A stretch of DNA of 50,693 nucleotides from Clostridia bacterium (lineage in GTDB: Bacteria; Bacillota; Clostridia; Christensenellales; Borkfalkiaceae), in NCBI GenBank assembly GCA_017398825.1, contig JAFQEV010000022.1, positions 1 to 50,693 on the forward strand, given 5' to 3'. Position numbers and translations under genes: made by a program. The notes under the pieces were generated by a model. It ran no database searches. It had not been told where the DNA came from and was given only the letters and a program-made list of their open reading frames with translations. Positions 40,625-49,156 of this stretch are shown here, piece by piece. The number at the start of each line of letters is the position of its first letter. Within the stretch, counting starts at the first letter, position 1.

Positions 40625-40754
40625 GCGTAAACGCTAAAGGTTGCTTATGCAACGCTGCTAATTAGTTATGGGTTGGCTGTGCCAACGTTATGAGCGAACT
40701 TTGGTTCGCGCTATGAGTAACCCTTAGTTACGTTATGAGTAAACTGTCGTTTAC
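40625..40754 (+). repeat. Hairpin array D with GTTATGA linkers
   Basis: Hairpins are GCGT/ACGC (40625-40634), GTTGC/GCAAC (40640-40653), GTTGGC/GCCAAC (40672-40686), GCGAAC/GTTCGC (40694-40709), GTAAC/GTTAC (40717-40731) and GTAAAC/GTTTAC (40739-40754). Linkers are GTTATGG (40665), GTTATGA (40687), GCTATGA (40710) and GTTATGA (40732). Compared with array A, the fourth hairpin has changed on both arms while keeping its pairs. The tail to 40793 again has AGTTTTATAAACT. Confidence 0.75.
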
Positions 40755-40793
40755 GATCAGGACGTTTTTTTATTTTTAAAGTTTTATAAACTG

Positions 40794-40920
40794 TTTTAAG
40801 ACGTTAGTTACAAGTTAGACAAGGCACAAGATTTTTTAACGCTGAGTTAGACCTTGCTGGTCAACGAAGTGTTAAAAAGTTGCAGTAACAAAGTATAACG
40901 CAGTAAATAACGGATTAAAA
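40794..40920 (+). repeat. Large palindromic unit 5 (127 bp)
   Basis: Standard borders, left-arm GTTAGACAAGGCAC, inner stem TTTTTAAC/GTTAAAAA, tip GACC-TTGCT-GGTC and right-arm AACAAAGTATAACG. Nearly the same as unit 7 at 50545-50671. Confidence 0.8.
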
Positions 40921-41044
40921 ATTAAGACGTTAGTTTGGGTATTAGGCAAGGCTCACGAAGACGATAGGCTGAGTTAGACCTTGTTGGTCAACGAAGTCTA
41001 TCGGCTAAGTAGAAACGATGCATAATGCCCGAAATAACGGATTA
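40921..41044 (+). repeat. Large palindromic unit 6 (124 bp)
   Basis: Directly follows unit 5. TTTGGGTATTA pairs with TAATGCCCGAAA, CGATAG with CTATCG, and the tip is GACC-TTGTT-GGTC. It is closely related to unit 1. Its right border GGATTA contributes the pyrE stop codon (TAA on the minus strand, 41044-41042). Confidence 0.8.
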
Positions 41045-41680
41045 TTTTATCCAGGATTCATCAGAAGGATTGTTCCTAAATGCTATGAGCCTTGCAACGT
41101 CTTCTTTCTTTATGTAATTTTCTTGTGCGGCTACTTCGGCGATAACGTCAAAATTTGTTAAGGATACGTTTTTAACGTTTGCCTCTTCAAGCCTTACGAG
41201 ACCTTTTTTCATGCCGTAGGTAAAGATTGAAACGATACCTAAAACTTCAGCGCCAGCCTCTCTTAAAACGTTAACTACCTCTATGCAAGAACCGCCAGTC
41301 GAGATAAGGTCTTCAACGACAACTACCTTTTGACCTTTTTCAAGCCTGCCCTCGATTTGATTTTGCCTGCCGTGGTCCTTTGCGCCCGAACGAACGTAAC
41401 CCATAGGCATTCCCAAAATGTGAGCGGTGATTGCAGCGTGTGCAATACCTGCGGTGGAAGTTCCCATTAAAACCTCGGCATCGGGATAGTTTTCTTTGAT
41501 TAAGGTTGCTAAACCGTTCTCAACGTCCGTTCTCACTTTTACGGAGGTAAGAGTTAAACGGTTGTCGCAATACACGGGGCTTTTAATTCCGCTTGCCCAA
41601 GTAAAAGGCTCTTCGGGGCGGAAAAATACCGCCTTGATTGATAATAAGTCTTTTGCAATAAGTTCTTGTAAATTAGTCAT
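41042..41680 (-). CDS. pyrE: Orotate phosphoribosyltransferase
   Basis: A 212-residue type I phosphoribosyltransferase that makes OMP from orotate and PRPP. The PRPP loop is VVVVEDLISTGGSCIE; the region GTSTAGIAHAAITAHILGMP and YVRSGAKDHGRQNQIEG are typical of OPRTase. ATG 41680 follows AGGAG; it lies 2 nt after the pyrF stop. The stop codon lies in the border of repeat unit 6, so the element may have replaced the original 3' end. Confidence 0.96.
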   Translation of the reverse strand: MTNLQELIAKDLLSIKAVFFRPEEPFTWASGIKSPVYCDNRLTLTSVKVRTDVENGLATLIKENYPDAEVLMGTSTAGIAHAAITAHILGMPMGYVRSGAKDHGRQNQIEGRLEKGQKVVVVEDLISTGGSCIEVVNVLREAGAEVLGIVSIFTYGMKKGLVRLEEANVKNVSLTNFDVIAEVAAQENYIKKEDVARLIAFRNNPSDESWIK

Positions 41681-41682
41681 AA

Positions 41683-42384
41683 TTATTCTCCTAAAAACTC
41701 TTTTACACATTGTTTATATGCTTTAACGGGGTCTTCAGCACCCGTAATCGACCTGCCTACTACTATGTAGTCAGAACCAAGTTCTCTCGCCTTTAAAGGA
41801 GTAGTAACGCGCTTTTGGTCGCCGACTGCATCGCCTGCAAGCCTAACGCCCGGAGTTACCGTTAAGAAGTTTTCACCGCAAACGCCGTGAACCTTGCCAG
41901 CCTCGAGAGGAGAACAAACAACGCCGTCAAGCCCTGCGATTTTCGCGTTGCTTGCGTAATGCATAACAACCTTGTCGATAGGCTCTTTGATTAAGAGGTC
42001 GTTTTCCATACTCTCTTGGTCGGTTGAGGTAAGCTGAGTAACGGCGATGAGCAACGGTCTAGTGCCGTCTGCCCTCGTTAAGCCCTCAAGAGCGGCTTTC
42101 ATCATATTGATAGTTCCGCCTGCGTGCAAGTTAGTCATATCAACGTCAAGCTCGGATAAAACTTTCATTGATTTTTTAACGGTGTTGGGAATATCGTGAA
42201 GTTTTAAATCTAAGAAGATTTTGTGACCGCGCTTTTTGATTTCTCTAACGATTTCAGGACCTGCGGAATAGTAAAGCTCCATACCTATTTTTACGAACGG
42301 CTTGCAGTCTTGGAATTTATCTAAAAACTCAAAAACTTTTTCCTTGCTATCAAAGTCAAGTGCAATAATTACGTCTTTATTCAT
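41683..42384 (-). CDS. pyrF: Orotidine-5'-phosphate decarboxylase
   Basis: A 233-residue TIM-barrel enzyme that converts OMP to UMP. IALDF at the N-terminus, the catalytic [13 protein letters not shown] (Lys-Asp-x-x-Asp type), and TPGVR near residue 175 are diagnostic. Length fits the bacterial group I enzyme. It overlaps pyrD by 4 nt (coupled translation). Confidence 0.96.
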   Translation of the reverse strand: MNKDVIIALDFDSKEKVFEFLDKFQDCKPFVKIGMELYYSAGPEIVREIKKRGHKIFLDLKLHDIPNTVKKSMKVLSELDVDMTNLHAGGTINMMKAALEGLTRADGTRPLLIAVTQLTSTDQESMENDLLIKEPIDKVVMHYASNAKIAGLDGVVCSPLEAGKVHGVCGENFLTVTPGVRLAGDAVGDQKRVTTPLKARELGSDYIVVGRSITGAEDPVKAYKQCVKEFLGE

Positions 42385-43295
42385 ACTCTTGCTCCCCCTA
42401 TGATTTCTTTAAGTGATTTGATTTTGTATTTTTCCATAACCCTCGGCAAGTCGTTTATAATATCGCGACAAGCGTACGGATTAATTAAGTTTTGCGCGCC
42501 AACCTCAACTGCGGTTGCACCTGCAAGCATCATCTCTATAACGTCTTCCGCGCTCGCTACGCCACCCATTCCAACGACGGGAATTTTAACCGCGCCTGCA
42601 ACCTGATATACCATGCGAAGAGCAACGGGGAATATAGCACTACCCGAAAACCCGCCCATCACGTTTTTGATTATAGGCTTTTTGCGATTTAAGTCTATCC
42701 TCATTCCGAGCATGGTGTTAATCAAACTGATGCCGTCAGCGCCAGCGTCCTCACACGCTTTAGCGATTGAAACGATATCGGTAACGTTTGGCGAAAGCTT
42801 TATAATAATCGGCTTATTAGTCACTTTTTTAACGGCTTTAGTAACTTCTGCAGCAGCCGAAGGCTGAGTGCCAAAGCTCATACCGCCACCGTGAACGTTA
42901 GGACAGCTCACGTTGACCTCAAGCCAGCCAACTTGCTCTTCTTTATCTAAAAGCTCGCAAGTATATGCGTAATCTTCAACGGAAAATCCACTCACGTTTG
43001 CCATAACCTTTTTGTTAAAGCATTTTTTAAGTTTTGGAAGTTCCTCGCTTATAACCTTATGAACGCCGGGGTTTTGGAGCCCAACCGCATTTATCATGCC
43101 AGCGGTACACTCGGCAATTCTAGGCGTGGGGTTACCAAAGCGCGCGTCTTTAGTAGTTCCCTTGAAAGAGAAAGTGCCGAGCACGTTTATATCGTAAAAC
43201 TCGCTGAATTCATAGCCGTAGCCGAAAGTTCCACTTGCGGGAATAACGGGATTGTCAAGCTCGATACCTAATAAATTAACCTTAGTGTCTACCAT
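42381..43295 (-). CDS. pyrD: Dihydroorotate dehydrogenase, catalytic subunit (type 1B)
   Basis: A 304-residue FMN-dependent TIM barrel oxidising dihydroorotate to orotate. [16 protein letters not shown], the active-site [10 protein letters not shown] with catalytic Cys, and [19 protein letters not shown] are characteristic. With pyrK next to it, this is the NAD-dependent class 1B enzyme, in which electrons pass from FMN through PyrK. It overlaps pyrK by 7 nt. Confidence 0.96.
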   Translation of the reverse strand: MVDTKVNLLGIELDNPVIPASGTFGYGYEFSEFYDINVLGTFSFKGTTKDARFGNPTPRIAECTAGMINAVGLQNPGVHKVISEELPKLKKCFNKKVMANVSGFSVEDYAYTCELLDKEEQVGWLEVNVSCPNVHGGGMSFGTQPSAAAEVTKAVKKVTNKPIIIKLSPNVTDIVSIAKACEDAGADGISLINTMLGMRIDLNRKKPIIKNVMGGFSGSAIFPVALRMVYQVAGAVKIPVVGMGGVASAEDVIEMMLAGATAVEVGAQNLINPYACRDIINDLPRVMEKYKIKSLKEIIGGARV

Positions 43296-44017
43296 AACAA
43301 CTCCCCCTTTTTAAGTACAGGACCTTCCTTGCAAATGCGCTTGTTGCCGGTTAGCGTTTTACACGAACAACCCATGCAAGCGCCAAAGCCACAGCCCATA
43401 CGCTCTTCAAAGCTCATTTCTCCGTCTGCTTTGCTTGCGCCGTAAACGGCTTTAAGCATGGGCTCTGGACCGCAGGTGTAAAAATAAGAATAATCTAAAT
43501 CCTTCATCGCGTCCGTAACAAAGCCCTTTACTCCGTAACTGCCGTCAACCGTAGTTACTATAACTTTTGCACCCAAAGCCTCGAACTCTTTTTCATAGAA
43601 AATCTCACTCGCGGTGTTAAAGCCTAAGATAACCGTTACTTTTTTACCGCTCGCGATAAGCTCCTTTGCAAGCTCGTACATAGGCGGAACGCCTACGCCA
43701 CCGCCGATAAGCAATGGAGTTTCTCCCGAAAGGGATAAATCGTAGCCGTTGCCAAGGCAGGTGAGAACGTCTAAAACCGTTCCCTCTTTCATCTCGCTCA
43801 TAGCCTCCGTGCCCTTGCCTACTATTTTGTAGATAATGGTGAGGTTGTCACCACTCAGCTCGCAAACGGAGATGGGGCGACGGAGGAAAAGCCCGTCAAT
43901 TTTAATATTTATAAACTGACCTGCTTTAACGCCACTCGTATCCCCGTTTAAAACCATCTTCATAATGAGAGGGTTTAGATGGGTGTTTTCAATTATTTTG
44001 AAATATACTTGTTTCAT
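43289..44017 (-). CDS. pyrK: Dihydroorotate dehydrogenase electron transfer subunit
   Basis: A 242-residue FAD and [2Fe-2S] protein of the ferredoxin reductase type. FAD site FLRRPISVCEL; nucleotide-binding LLIGGGVGVPPMYELA; C-terminal cluster ligands in CGFGACMGCSC with a further Cys downstream. It passes electrons from PyrD to NAD+. It starts 1 nt after carB. Confidence 0.95.
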   Translation of the reverse strand: MKQVYFKIIENTHLNPLIMKMVLNGDTSGVKAGQFINIKIDGLFLRRPISVCELSGDNLTIIYKIVGKGTEAMSEMKEGTVLDVLTCLGNGYDLSLSGETPLLIGGGVGVPPMYELAKELIASGKKVTVILGFNTASEIFYEKEFEALGAKVIVTTVDGSYGVKGFVTDAMKDLDYSYFYTCGPEPMLKAVYGASKADGEMSFEERMGCGFGACMGCSCKTLTGNKRICKEGPVLKKGELLW

Positions 44018-44018
44018 C

Positions 44019-47000
44019 TTAACTATCTATCGTGGATACCGTAAAGGTGATTTCTTCTAATACGTCGAGAAGAACTTTAACCGTGTCGAGCGCGGTGAAA
44101 ATGGTAACGTTGTTCTCGGTTGCCGCTCTTCTGATTTCAGCACCGTCCGTGCTCTGACCGTTGGACGCAACGTCCTTAGTGTTGATAACGTAGCTGATTA
44201 CGCCCTCGTGAATTCTATCGAGAATTTCATTATCTCCATCGGAAAGCTTTTTAACAGCCCTCGTCTTTATGCCGTTTTCCTTGAGGAATTTTGCAGTTCC
44301 GCTAGTTGCCATAATGTTAAAGCCAAGATTGTAAAATCTCTTAACGAGCGGTAACGCCTCTTGCTTATCCTTATCTGCTACGGTTACGAGCACCGTTCCG
44401 TAGTTTTGAACGCTCATGCCCGACGCCTGTAACGCCTTATATAAAGCTCTATAGAACTTATCGTCGTAACCGATTGCCTCACCCGTTGACTTCATTTCGG
44501 GAGAGAGGTATGCGTCTAAGCCCCTTAATTTGTTGAACGAGAACACGGGCACTTTAACGTACCAACGCTTTTTCTCATCGGGATACATGGTAAATATACC
44601 CTGCTCTTTTAAGCTCTTGCCCATTATTACCTCGGTTGCAATATCTGCAAGCGAATAGCCCGTTGCTTTGGAAAGGAAGGGTACGGTTCTCGAAGAACGG
44701 GGGTTAACCTCGATAATGTAAACGTCGTCTTTCTCGTCAACGATAAACTGAATATTGTATAAGCCCTTAATACCTATGCCTTTACCTAACTGCTTAGCAT
44801 ATTGTAAAATAATGCCCTTTACCTTATCGGAAATACTAAAGGTGGGGTATACGCTTATAGAGTCACCGCTGTGAATACCCGTTCTTTCAACGAGTTCCAT
44901 AATACCGGGAACGAATACGTCAACTCCGTCGCAAATAGCGTCGATTTCAACTTCCTTACCCTGAATGTACTTATCTACGAGAACGGGCTTGTCCTCATCG
45001 ATTTCAACTGCTGTTTTGAGGTAGTGGATAAGCTGAGCCTCGTCTGCAACGATTTGCATTGCCCTACCGCCTAAAACAAAGCTGGGGCGAACGAGTACGG
45101 GATAGCCGATTTCCTTAGCGGCGGCAACACCGTCTTCAATCTTAGTTACCGCTTTGCCCTTTGCACGAGGAATATTTAATTCGTTTAAGAGGTTTTCAAA
45201 CGCGTTCCTATCCTCAGCTCTGTCAATCGCCTCGCAATCCGTGCCGATAATTTTAACACCGCGATTATGGAGGGGCTGGGCAAGGTTTATTGCCGTTTGA
45301 CCGCCCAACGATGCGATAACGCCCTCGGGCTTTTCAAACTCAACGATGTTCATAACGTCTTCCGGCGTTAAGGGCTCGAAGTAAAGTTTATCAGCTGTGG
45401 TGTAGTCGGTTGAAACGGTTTCGGGGTTGTTGTTGATAATGATTGCCTCGTAACCTGCGTTTTTAATAGTCATTACCGCGTGAACGGTTGAATAGTCGAA
45501 CTCAACGCCCTGACCTATACGAATAGGGCCAGCACCTAATACGATTATCTTTTTCCTATCCGTTAAGCGAGATGCGTTCTCACCCGTGTAGGAAGAATAG
45601 AAATAAGGAATATACGCGTTGGTGTGGCAGGTATCAACCATTTTAAATACGGGGAAAAGGTTGTTTTCCTTACGCATATTGTAAACGTCAAGCTCGGAGC
45701 ATTTCCAAAGCCTTGCGATATACTTATCGCTAAAGCCCATCTTCTTAGCCTTAGTGAGCGTAGTAACGTCCTTATTTGCGCGGAGCTCTTCCTCCATATC
45801 GATAATGTTTTTGAACGCCTGTAGGAAATAGGGGGTTATCATAGTGATTTCGTGAATTTTTTCAATGGAAACACCGTGATAAATAAGCTCTGCTATAGCG
45901 AAAATATTGTCTGAGCGGAATTCCTTGATATAGTCGAGGAGTTCTTCAACGCTCATATTGTCAAACTTAGAGTGGTATATGTGATTTGCACCGATTTCCA
46001 ACGAGCGCACGCCTTTAAGAAGTGCCTCTTCTAAGTTAGAACCGATGCCCATTATCTCGCCCGTTGCCTTCATTTGCGTGCCGAGCTTGTTGCTTGCATT
46101 TGCGAACTTATCGAAGGGGAAACGAGGTAATTTTGCAATTACGTAATCAAGCCTCGGCTCGAAAGCCGCGTTGGTATTTGCAATCTTAATTTCCTCAAGC
46201 GCCATACCAACCGCGATTTTTGCAGTTACTCTTGCGATAGGATAACCGCTCGCCTTGGACGCAAGCGCCGAAGAACGCGAAACTCTGGGGTTTACCTCGA
46301 TTAAATAGTACTCCGACGTTTTAGGATTGAGCGCAAACTGAACGTTACAACCACCCTCTATCTTAAGCTCTTTGATAAGCTTGATTGCCGAGTCGTTGAG
46401 CATTTTTTCATCTTCTTTAGAAAGGGTCATAATAGGTGCAACAACGCACGAGTCGCCGGTGTGAACGCCAACGGGGTCGATGTTTTCCATACCGCAAATG
46501 GTGATTGCCTTGCCGTTGGAATCGCGCATTACCTCAAACTCGATTTCCTTGTAACCCTTTACGCTCTTTTCGATAAGAACTTGGTGAACGGGCGAAAGCT
46601 TGAATGCGTTAAGACCGATTTCAACAAGCTCTTCCTCGTTGTTTGCAAAACCGCCACCCGTACCGCCTAAGGTAAACGCAGGGCGAAGAACTACGGGATA
46701 TCCGATTTTTTCCGCTGCGGATTTTGCCTCTTCTATAGAGTACGTAATTTCCGAGGGGATAGTCGGCTCGCCGATAGACTGGCAAAGCTCTTTGAAAAGC
46801 TCTCTATCCTCTGCCCTTTCAATACTCTCGGAAGAAGTTCCGAGGAGTTCTACTCCACACTCTTTGAGTATGCCTTTCTTCTCAAGTTGCATGGCGAGGT
46901 TTAAGCCCGTTTGACCGCCGATGCCGGGGAGAATTGCGTCAGGTCTTTCATAGCGGAGTATTCTCGCTACGTATTCAAGAGTTAAGGGCTCCATATAAAC

Positions 47001-47189
47001 CTTGTCTGCAATCGTGGTGTCAGTCATAATAGTTGCGGGGTTGGAGTTTACGAGTACTACTTCGTAGCCCTCTTCTCTCAAAGCGAGGCACGCTTGAGTT
47101 CCAGCATAGTCGAATTCCGCAGCCTGACCTATAATGATAGGGCCTGAGCCTATGATGAGTATCTTCTTTAAGTCTGTTCTCTTTGCCAT
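44019..47189 (-). CDS. carB: Carbamoyl-phosphate synthase, large subunit
   Basis: 1056 residues with the usual duplicated ATP-grasp halves (SGPIIIGQAAEFDYAGTQAC, then GAGPIRIGQGVEFDYSTVHA), the oligomerisation domain between, and a C-terminal MGS-like allosteric domain where UMP or ornithine would act. It makes carbamoyl phosphate for pyrimidines and arginine. It normally needs the glutaminase subunit CarA; no carA occurs in this operon or window, and no glutaminase domain is fused. AGGAG precedes the ATG. Confidence 0.97.
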   Translation of the reverse strand: MAKRTDLKKILIIGSGPIIIGQAAEFDYAGTQACLALREEGYEVVLVNSNPATIMTDTTIADKVYMEPLTLEYVARILRYERPDAILPGIGGQTGLNLAMQLEKKGILKECGVELLGTSSESIERAEDRELFKELCQSIGEPTIPSEITYSIEEAKSAAEKIGYPVVLRPAFTLGGTGGGFANNEEELVEIGLNAFKLSPVHQVLIEKSVKGYKEIEFEVMRDSNGKAITICGMENIDPVGVHTGDSCVVAPIMTLSKEDEKMLNDSAIKLIKELKIEGGCNVQFALNPKTSEYYLIEVNPRVSRSSALASKASGYPIARVTAKIAVGMALEEIKIANTNAAFEPRLDYVIAKLPRFPFDKFANASNKLGTQMKATGEIMGIGSNLEEALLKGVRSLEIGANHIYHSKFDNMSVEELLDYIKEFRSDNIFAIAELIYHGVSIEKIHEITMITPYFLQAFKNIIDMEEELRANKDVTTLTKAKKMGFSDKYIARLWKCSELDVYNMRKENNLFPVFKMVDTCHTNAYIPYFYSSYTGENASRLTDRKKIIVLGAGPIRIGQGVEFDYSTVHAVMTIKNAGYEAIIINNNPETVSTDYTTADKLYFEPLTPEDVMNIVEFEKPEGVIASLGGQTAINLAQPLHNRGVKIIGTDCEAIDRAEDRNAFENLLNELNIPRAKGKAVTKIEDGVAAAKEIGYPVLVRPSFVLGGRAMQIVADEAQLIHYLKTAVEIDEDKPVLVDKYIQGKEVEIDAICDGVDVFVPGIMELVERTGIHSGDSISVYPTFSISDKVKGIILQYAKQLGKGIGIKGLYNIQFIVDEKDDVYIIEVNPRSSRTVPFLSKATGYSLADIATEVIMGKSLKEQGIFTMYPDEKKRWYVKVPVFSFNKLRGLDAYLSPEMKSTGEAIGYDDKFYRALYKALQASGMSVQNYGTVLVTVADKDKQEALPLVKRFYNLGFNIMATSGTAKFLKENGIKTRAVKKLSDGDNEILDRIHEGVISYVINTKDVASNGQSTDGAEIRRAATENNVTIFTALDTVKVLLDVLEEITFTVSTIDS

Positions 47190-47199
47190 AATTTTCTCC

Positions 47200-48393
47200 T
47201 TATATTTTGTATACGGTGCTATCGCCTAATGCGGTGAGCTTGCACCTTGCGTAAAAGTTCATATTTTCAAACGGAGTTGCCTTGCCCATCGATACGAATT
47301 CGCTGGGGTCTACCAAGTAACTCTCGTTTAGGTCGAACACGGTAAAACCGCTCTGCTTTATACTAAATCTCTCTCTCGGGTTTATCGCCATTAGCTCAAC
47401 GAGCCTTTCAAGCGTTATAACGCCCGTTTTAACAAGGTGGGTGTAGCTTGCAGAAAAGCTCGTTTCTAATCCCACTACGCCAAACGCGCTCTTTTCTAAG
47501 CCCCTTGATTTTTCTTCCGCGCTGTGCGGAGCGTGGTCGGTTGCTATCATATCGATAGTTCCGTCAACAATGCCCTCGATAAGCGCCTCTTTGTCCTTTT
47601 CCGAACGCAACGGTGGGTTCATTTTGAACCTGCCGTTCTCTTGAAGGTCTTTATCACTCAAGATAAGATAGTGTGGGCCCGTTTCACAAGTAACGTCAAC
47701 CCCGCACTTTTTAGCCTCGCGGATTAGCTCCACGCTCTCTTTGGTGGAAATGTGGCAAACGTGGTATTTTACACCCGTTTTTTTAGCAAGGTTTAAGTCC
47801 CTTTCTATCTGAGCGTACTCGCTCTCGGAACATATTCCCCTATGCCCGTGGGCTTTGGCGTACTCGCCGTCGTGAATATATCCGCCTTTTAAAAGTGAAT
47901 TTACTTCGCAATGCGCCGCTATTATCTTGCCCTCGCGTTTTGCAAGGAGCATAGCGTCTTCCATCATCTTTTCGTCCTGCACGCCCCTACCGTCGTCAGA
48001 AAAAGCTACGGCGTTTTTGGAAAGTGCTTTTATATCCGTTAAAACCTCTCCCTTTTCACCAAGCGTTATCGCTGCGTAAGGATAAACGTTTACTTTTGCA
48101 AACTCTTTAATTAAATCTAATTGAACTTGCAAGTTTTCCACCGTGTCTGGCACGGGGTTTAGGTTGGGCATGGACAAAACGTCCGTAAATCCACCGCGAG
48201 CAGCGGATAAAGTTCCCGTTTCTATCCTTTCCTTGTAAGAAAACCCAGGCTCTCTTAAGTGAACGTGAACGTCGCAAAAAGAGGGAAAAGCCGTCAAGTT
48301 TTCGCTGTTGTATAAGGAAAACTCTTCTTTTAATAACTGTTTTTCTATATCCCCTTTTAAAAACTTGGGGGCAACGATTTTAGTTTTTAACAT
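47200..48393 (-). CDS. pyrC: Dihydroorotase
   Basis: A 397-residue zinc amidohydrolase (type I) that closes carbamoyl aspartate to dihydroorotate. Metal ligands are in DVHVHLREPGFSYKE, AAHCEVNSL and YHVCHISTKE; the catalytic Asp is in ATDHAPHS. AFSDDGRGV is also typical. It is 1 nt downstream of pyrR. Length is slightly short of the usual ~425. Confidence 0.95.
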   Translation of the reverse strand: MLKTKIVAPKFLKGDIEKQLLKEEFSLYNSENLTAFPSFCDVHVHLREPGFSYKERIETGTLSAARGGFTDVLSMPNLNPVPDTVENLQVQLDLIKEFAKVNVYPYAAITLGEKGEVLTDIKALSKNAVAFSDDGRGVQDEKMMEDAMLLAKREGKIIAAHCEVNSLLKGGYIHDGEYAKAHGHRGICSESEYAQIERDLNLAKKTGVKYHVCHISTKESVELIREAKKCGVDVTCETGPHYLILSDKDLQENGRFKMNPPLRSEKDKEALIEGIVDGTIDMIATDHAPHSAEEKSRGLEKSAFGVVGLETSFSASYTHLVKTGVITLERLVELMAINPRERFSIKQSGFTVFDLNESYLVDPSEFVSMGKATPFENMNFYARCKLTALGDSTVYKI

Positions 48394-48394
48394 T

Positions 48395-48928
48395 TTAATC
48401 CTTTATATAAACTGCAGTTTCACCGTCTATCTCAGTCAAGCAAACGGCAACGCTTTCAGACTTAGACGTGGGTACGTTTTTGCCAACGTAATCGGGGCGA
48501 ATGGGAAGTTCCCTATGCCCGCGGTCAATAAGGACTGCAAGCTGTAGCTCTTTAGGGCGAGCGTATGAAAAGGTCGCCTCAATCGCCGCTCTTGCCGTTC
48601 TACCCGTATACATAACGTCGTCAACGATGATTACCGTTTTATCTCTAATATCGCAAGGGAAATTGCAATCGCCTGCCGATACCGTCTTCTCCCTTTCGGA
48701 CAAATCGTCACGATGAAGAGTAATGTCAAGATAACCTATCGGAACGTCTATCCCCTCAAACTTTTTAATGTTTTCGCAAAGCTTTTTGGCAAGCGGAACA
48801 CCGCGCGTTTTAACACCGAGTAAACACACGTTGGATACACCCTTGTTCCTCTCTATAAGCTCGTGGGTTATGCGGGCGAGTGCTCTTGCTATCGCCGTTT
48901 CGTCCATAATTAAAGTTCTTTTCGTCAT
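48395..48928 (-). CDS. pyrR: PyrR: pyr attenuation regulator / uracil phosphoribosyltransferase
   Basis: A 177-residue PRT-fold RNA-binding protein that senses UMP/UTP and binds the pyr leader to promote termination. The PRPP motif VIIVDDVMYTGRTA and the N-terminal MDETAIARALARITHELIERNKG match PyrR. It heads the operon, and its leader contains a matching attenuator. The ATG lies directly after the terminator T tract; the only ribosome binding sequence (AAGG) is in the 3' arm of that hairpin. Confidence 0.95.
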   Translation of the reverse strand: MTKRTLIMDETAIARALARITHELIERNKGVSNVCLLGVKTRGVPLAKKLCENIKKFEGIDVPIGYLDITLHRDDLSEREKTVSAGDCNFPCDIRDKTVIIVDDVMYTGRTARAAIEATFSYARPKELQLAVLIDRGHRELPIRPDYVGKNVPTSKSESVAVCLTEIDGETAVYIKD

Positions 48929-49051
48929 AAAAAAACCTTGCCGAGTACGGCAAGGTTAAAGTTTCGCTAAAATACCCCCCTTTTGCTTATAGAAAGGGCT
49001 TTAATATAAAACGTTTGCTCTTGCCGATATCTCTGTATCGATTTAAAGATT
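48929..49051 (-). promoter_or_regulatory. PyrR-dependent attenuator (pyr leader RNA)
   Basis: On the minus strand the leader holds a PyrR binding hairpin CGATA-CAGAGA-TATCG (49040-49025) followed by GGCAAG. CGGCAAG there is complementary to CTTGCCG in the left arm of the terminator AACCTTGCCG/CGGCAAGGTT (48957-48934, then T7). The two pairings exclude each other, giving the anti-antiterminator / antiterminator / terminator set expected for PyrR control. Confidence 0.85.
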
Positions 49052-49057
49052 ATATTA

Positions 49058-49086
49058 AGTATAATATAATAGGCTTAATTTGTCAA
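49058..49086 (-). promoter_or_regulatory. pyr operon promoter
   Basis: On the minus strand, TTGACA (49086-49081), a 17-bp spacer and TATACT (49063-49058). The predicted start near 49051 gives a leader of about 120 nt. Confidence 0.75.
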
Positions 49087-49119
49087 GCCATATAAATACA
49101 ACTTTTAAAGTTTTTAAAA

Positions 49120-49141
49120 AAAGGACGGCGAACCGTCCTTT
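49120..49141. terminator. Terminator of the RsgI-like lipoprotein gene
   Basis: The stem AAAGGACGG/CCGTCCTTT with loop CGAA and flanking A and T tracts. Confidence 0.85.
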
Positions 49142-49156
49142 CTTGTCTTTTATCTT

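Noticed and set aside
44019..47189. CarA glutaminase domain fused into carB
   Set aside because: The 1056 residues are fully accounted for by the two ATP-grasp halves and the MGS domain; no class I glutaminase motif is present.
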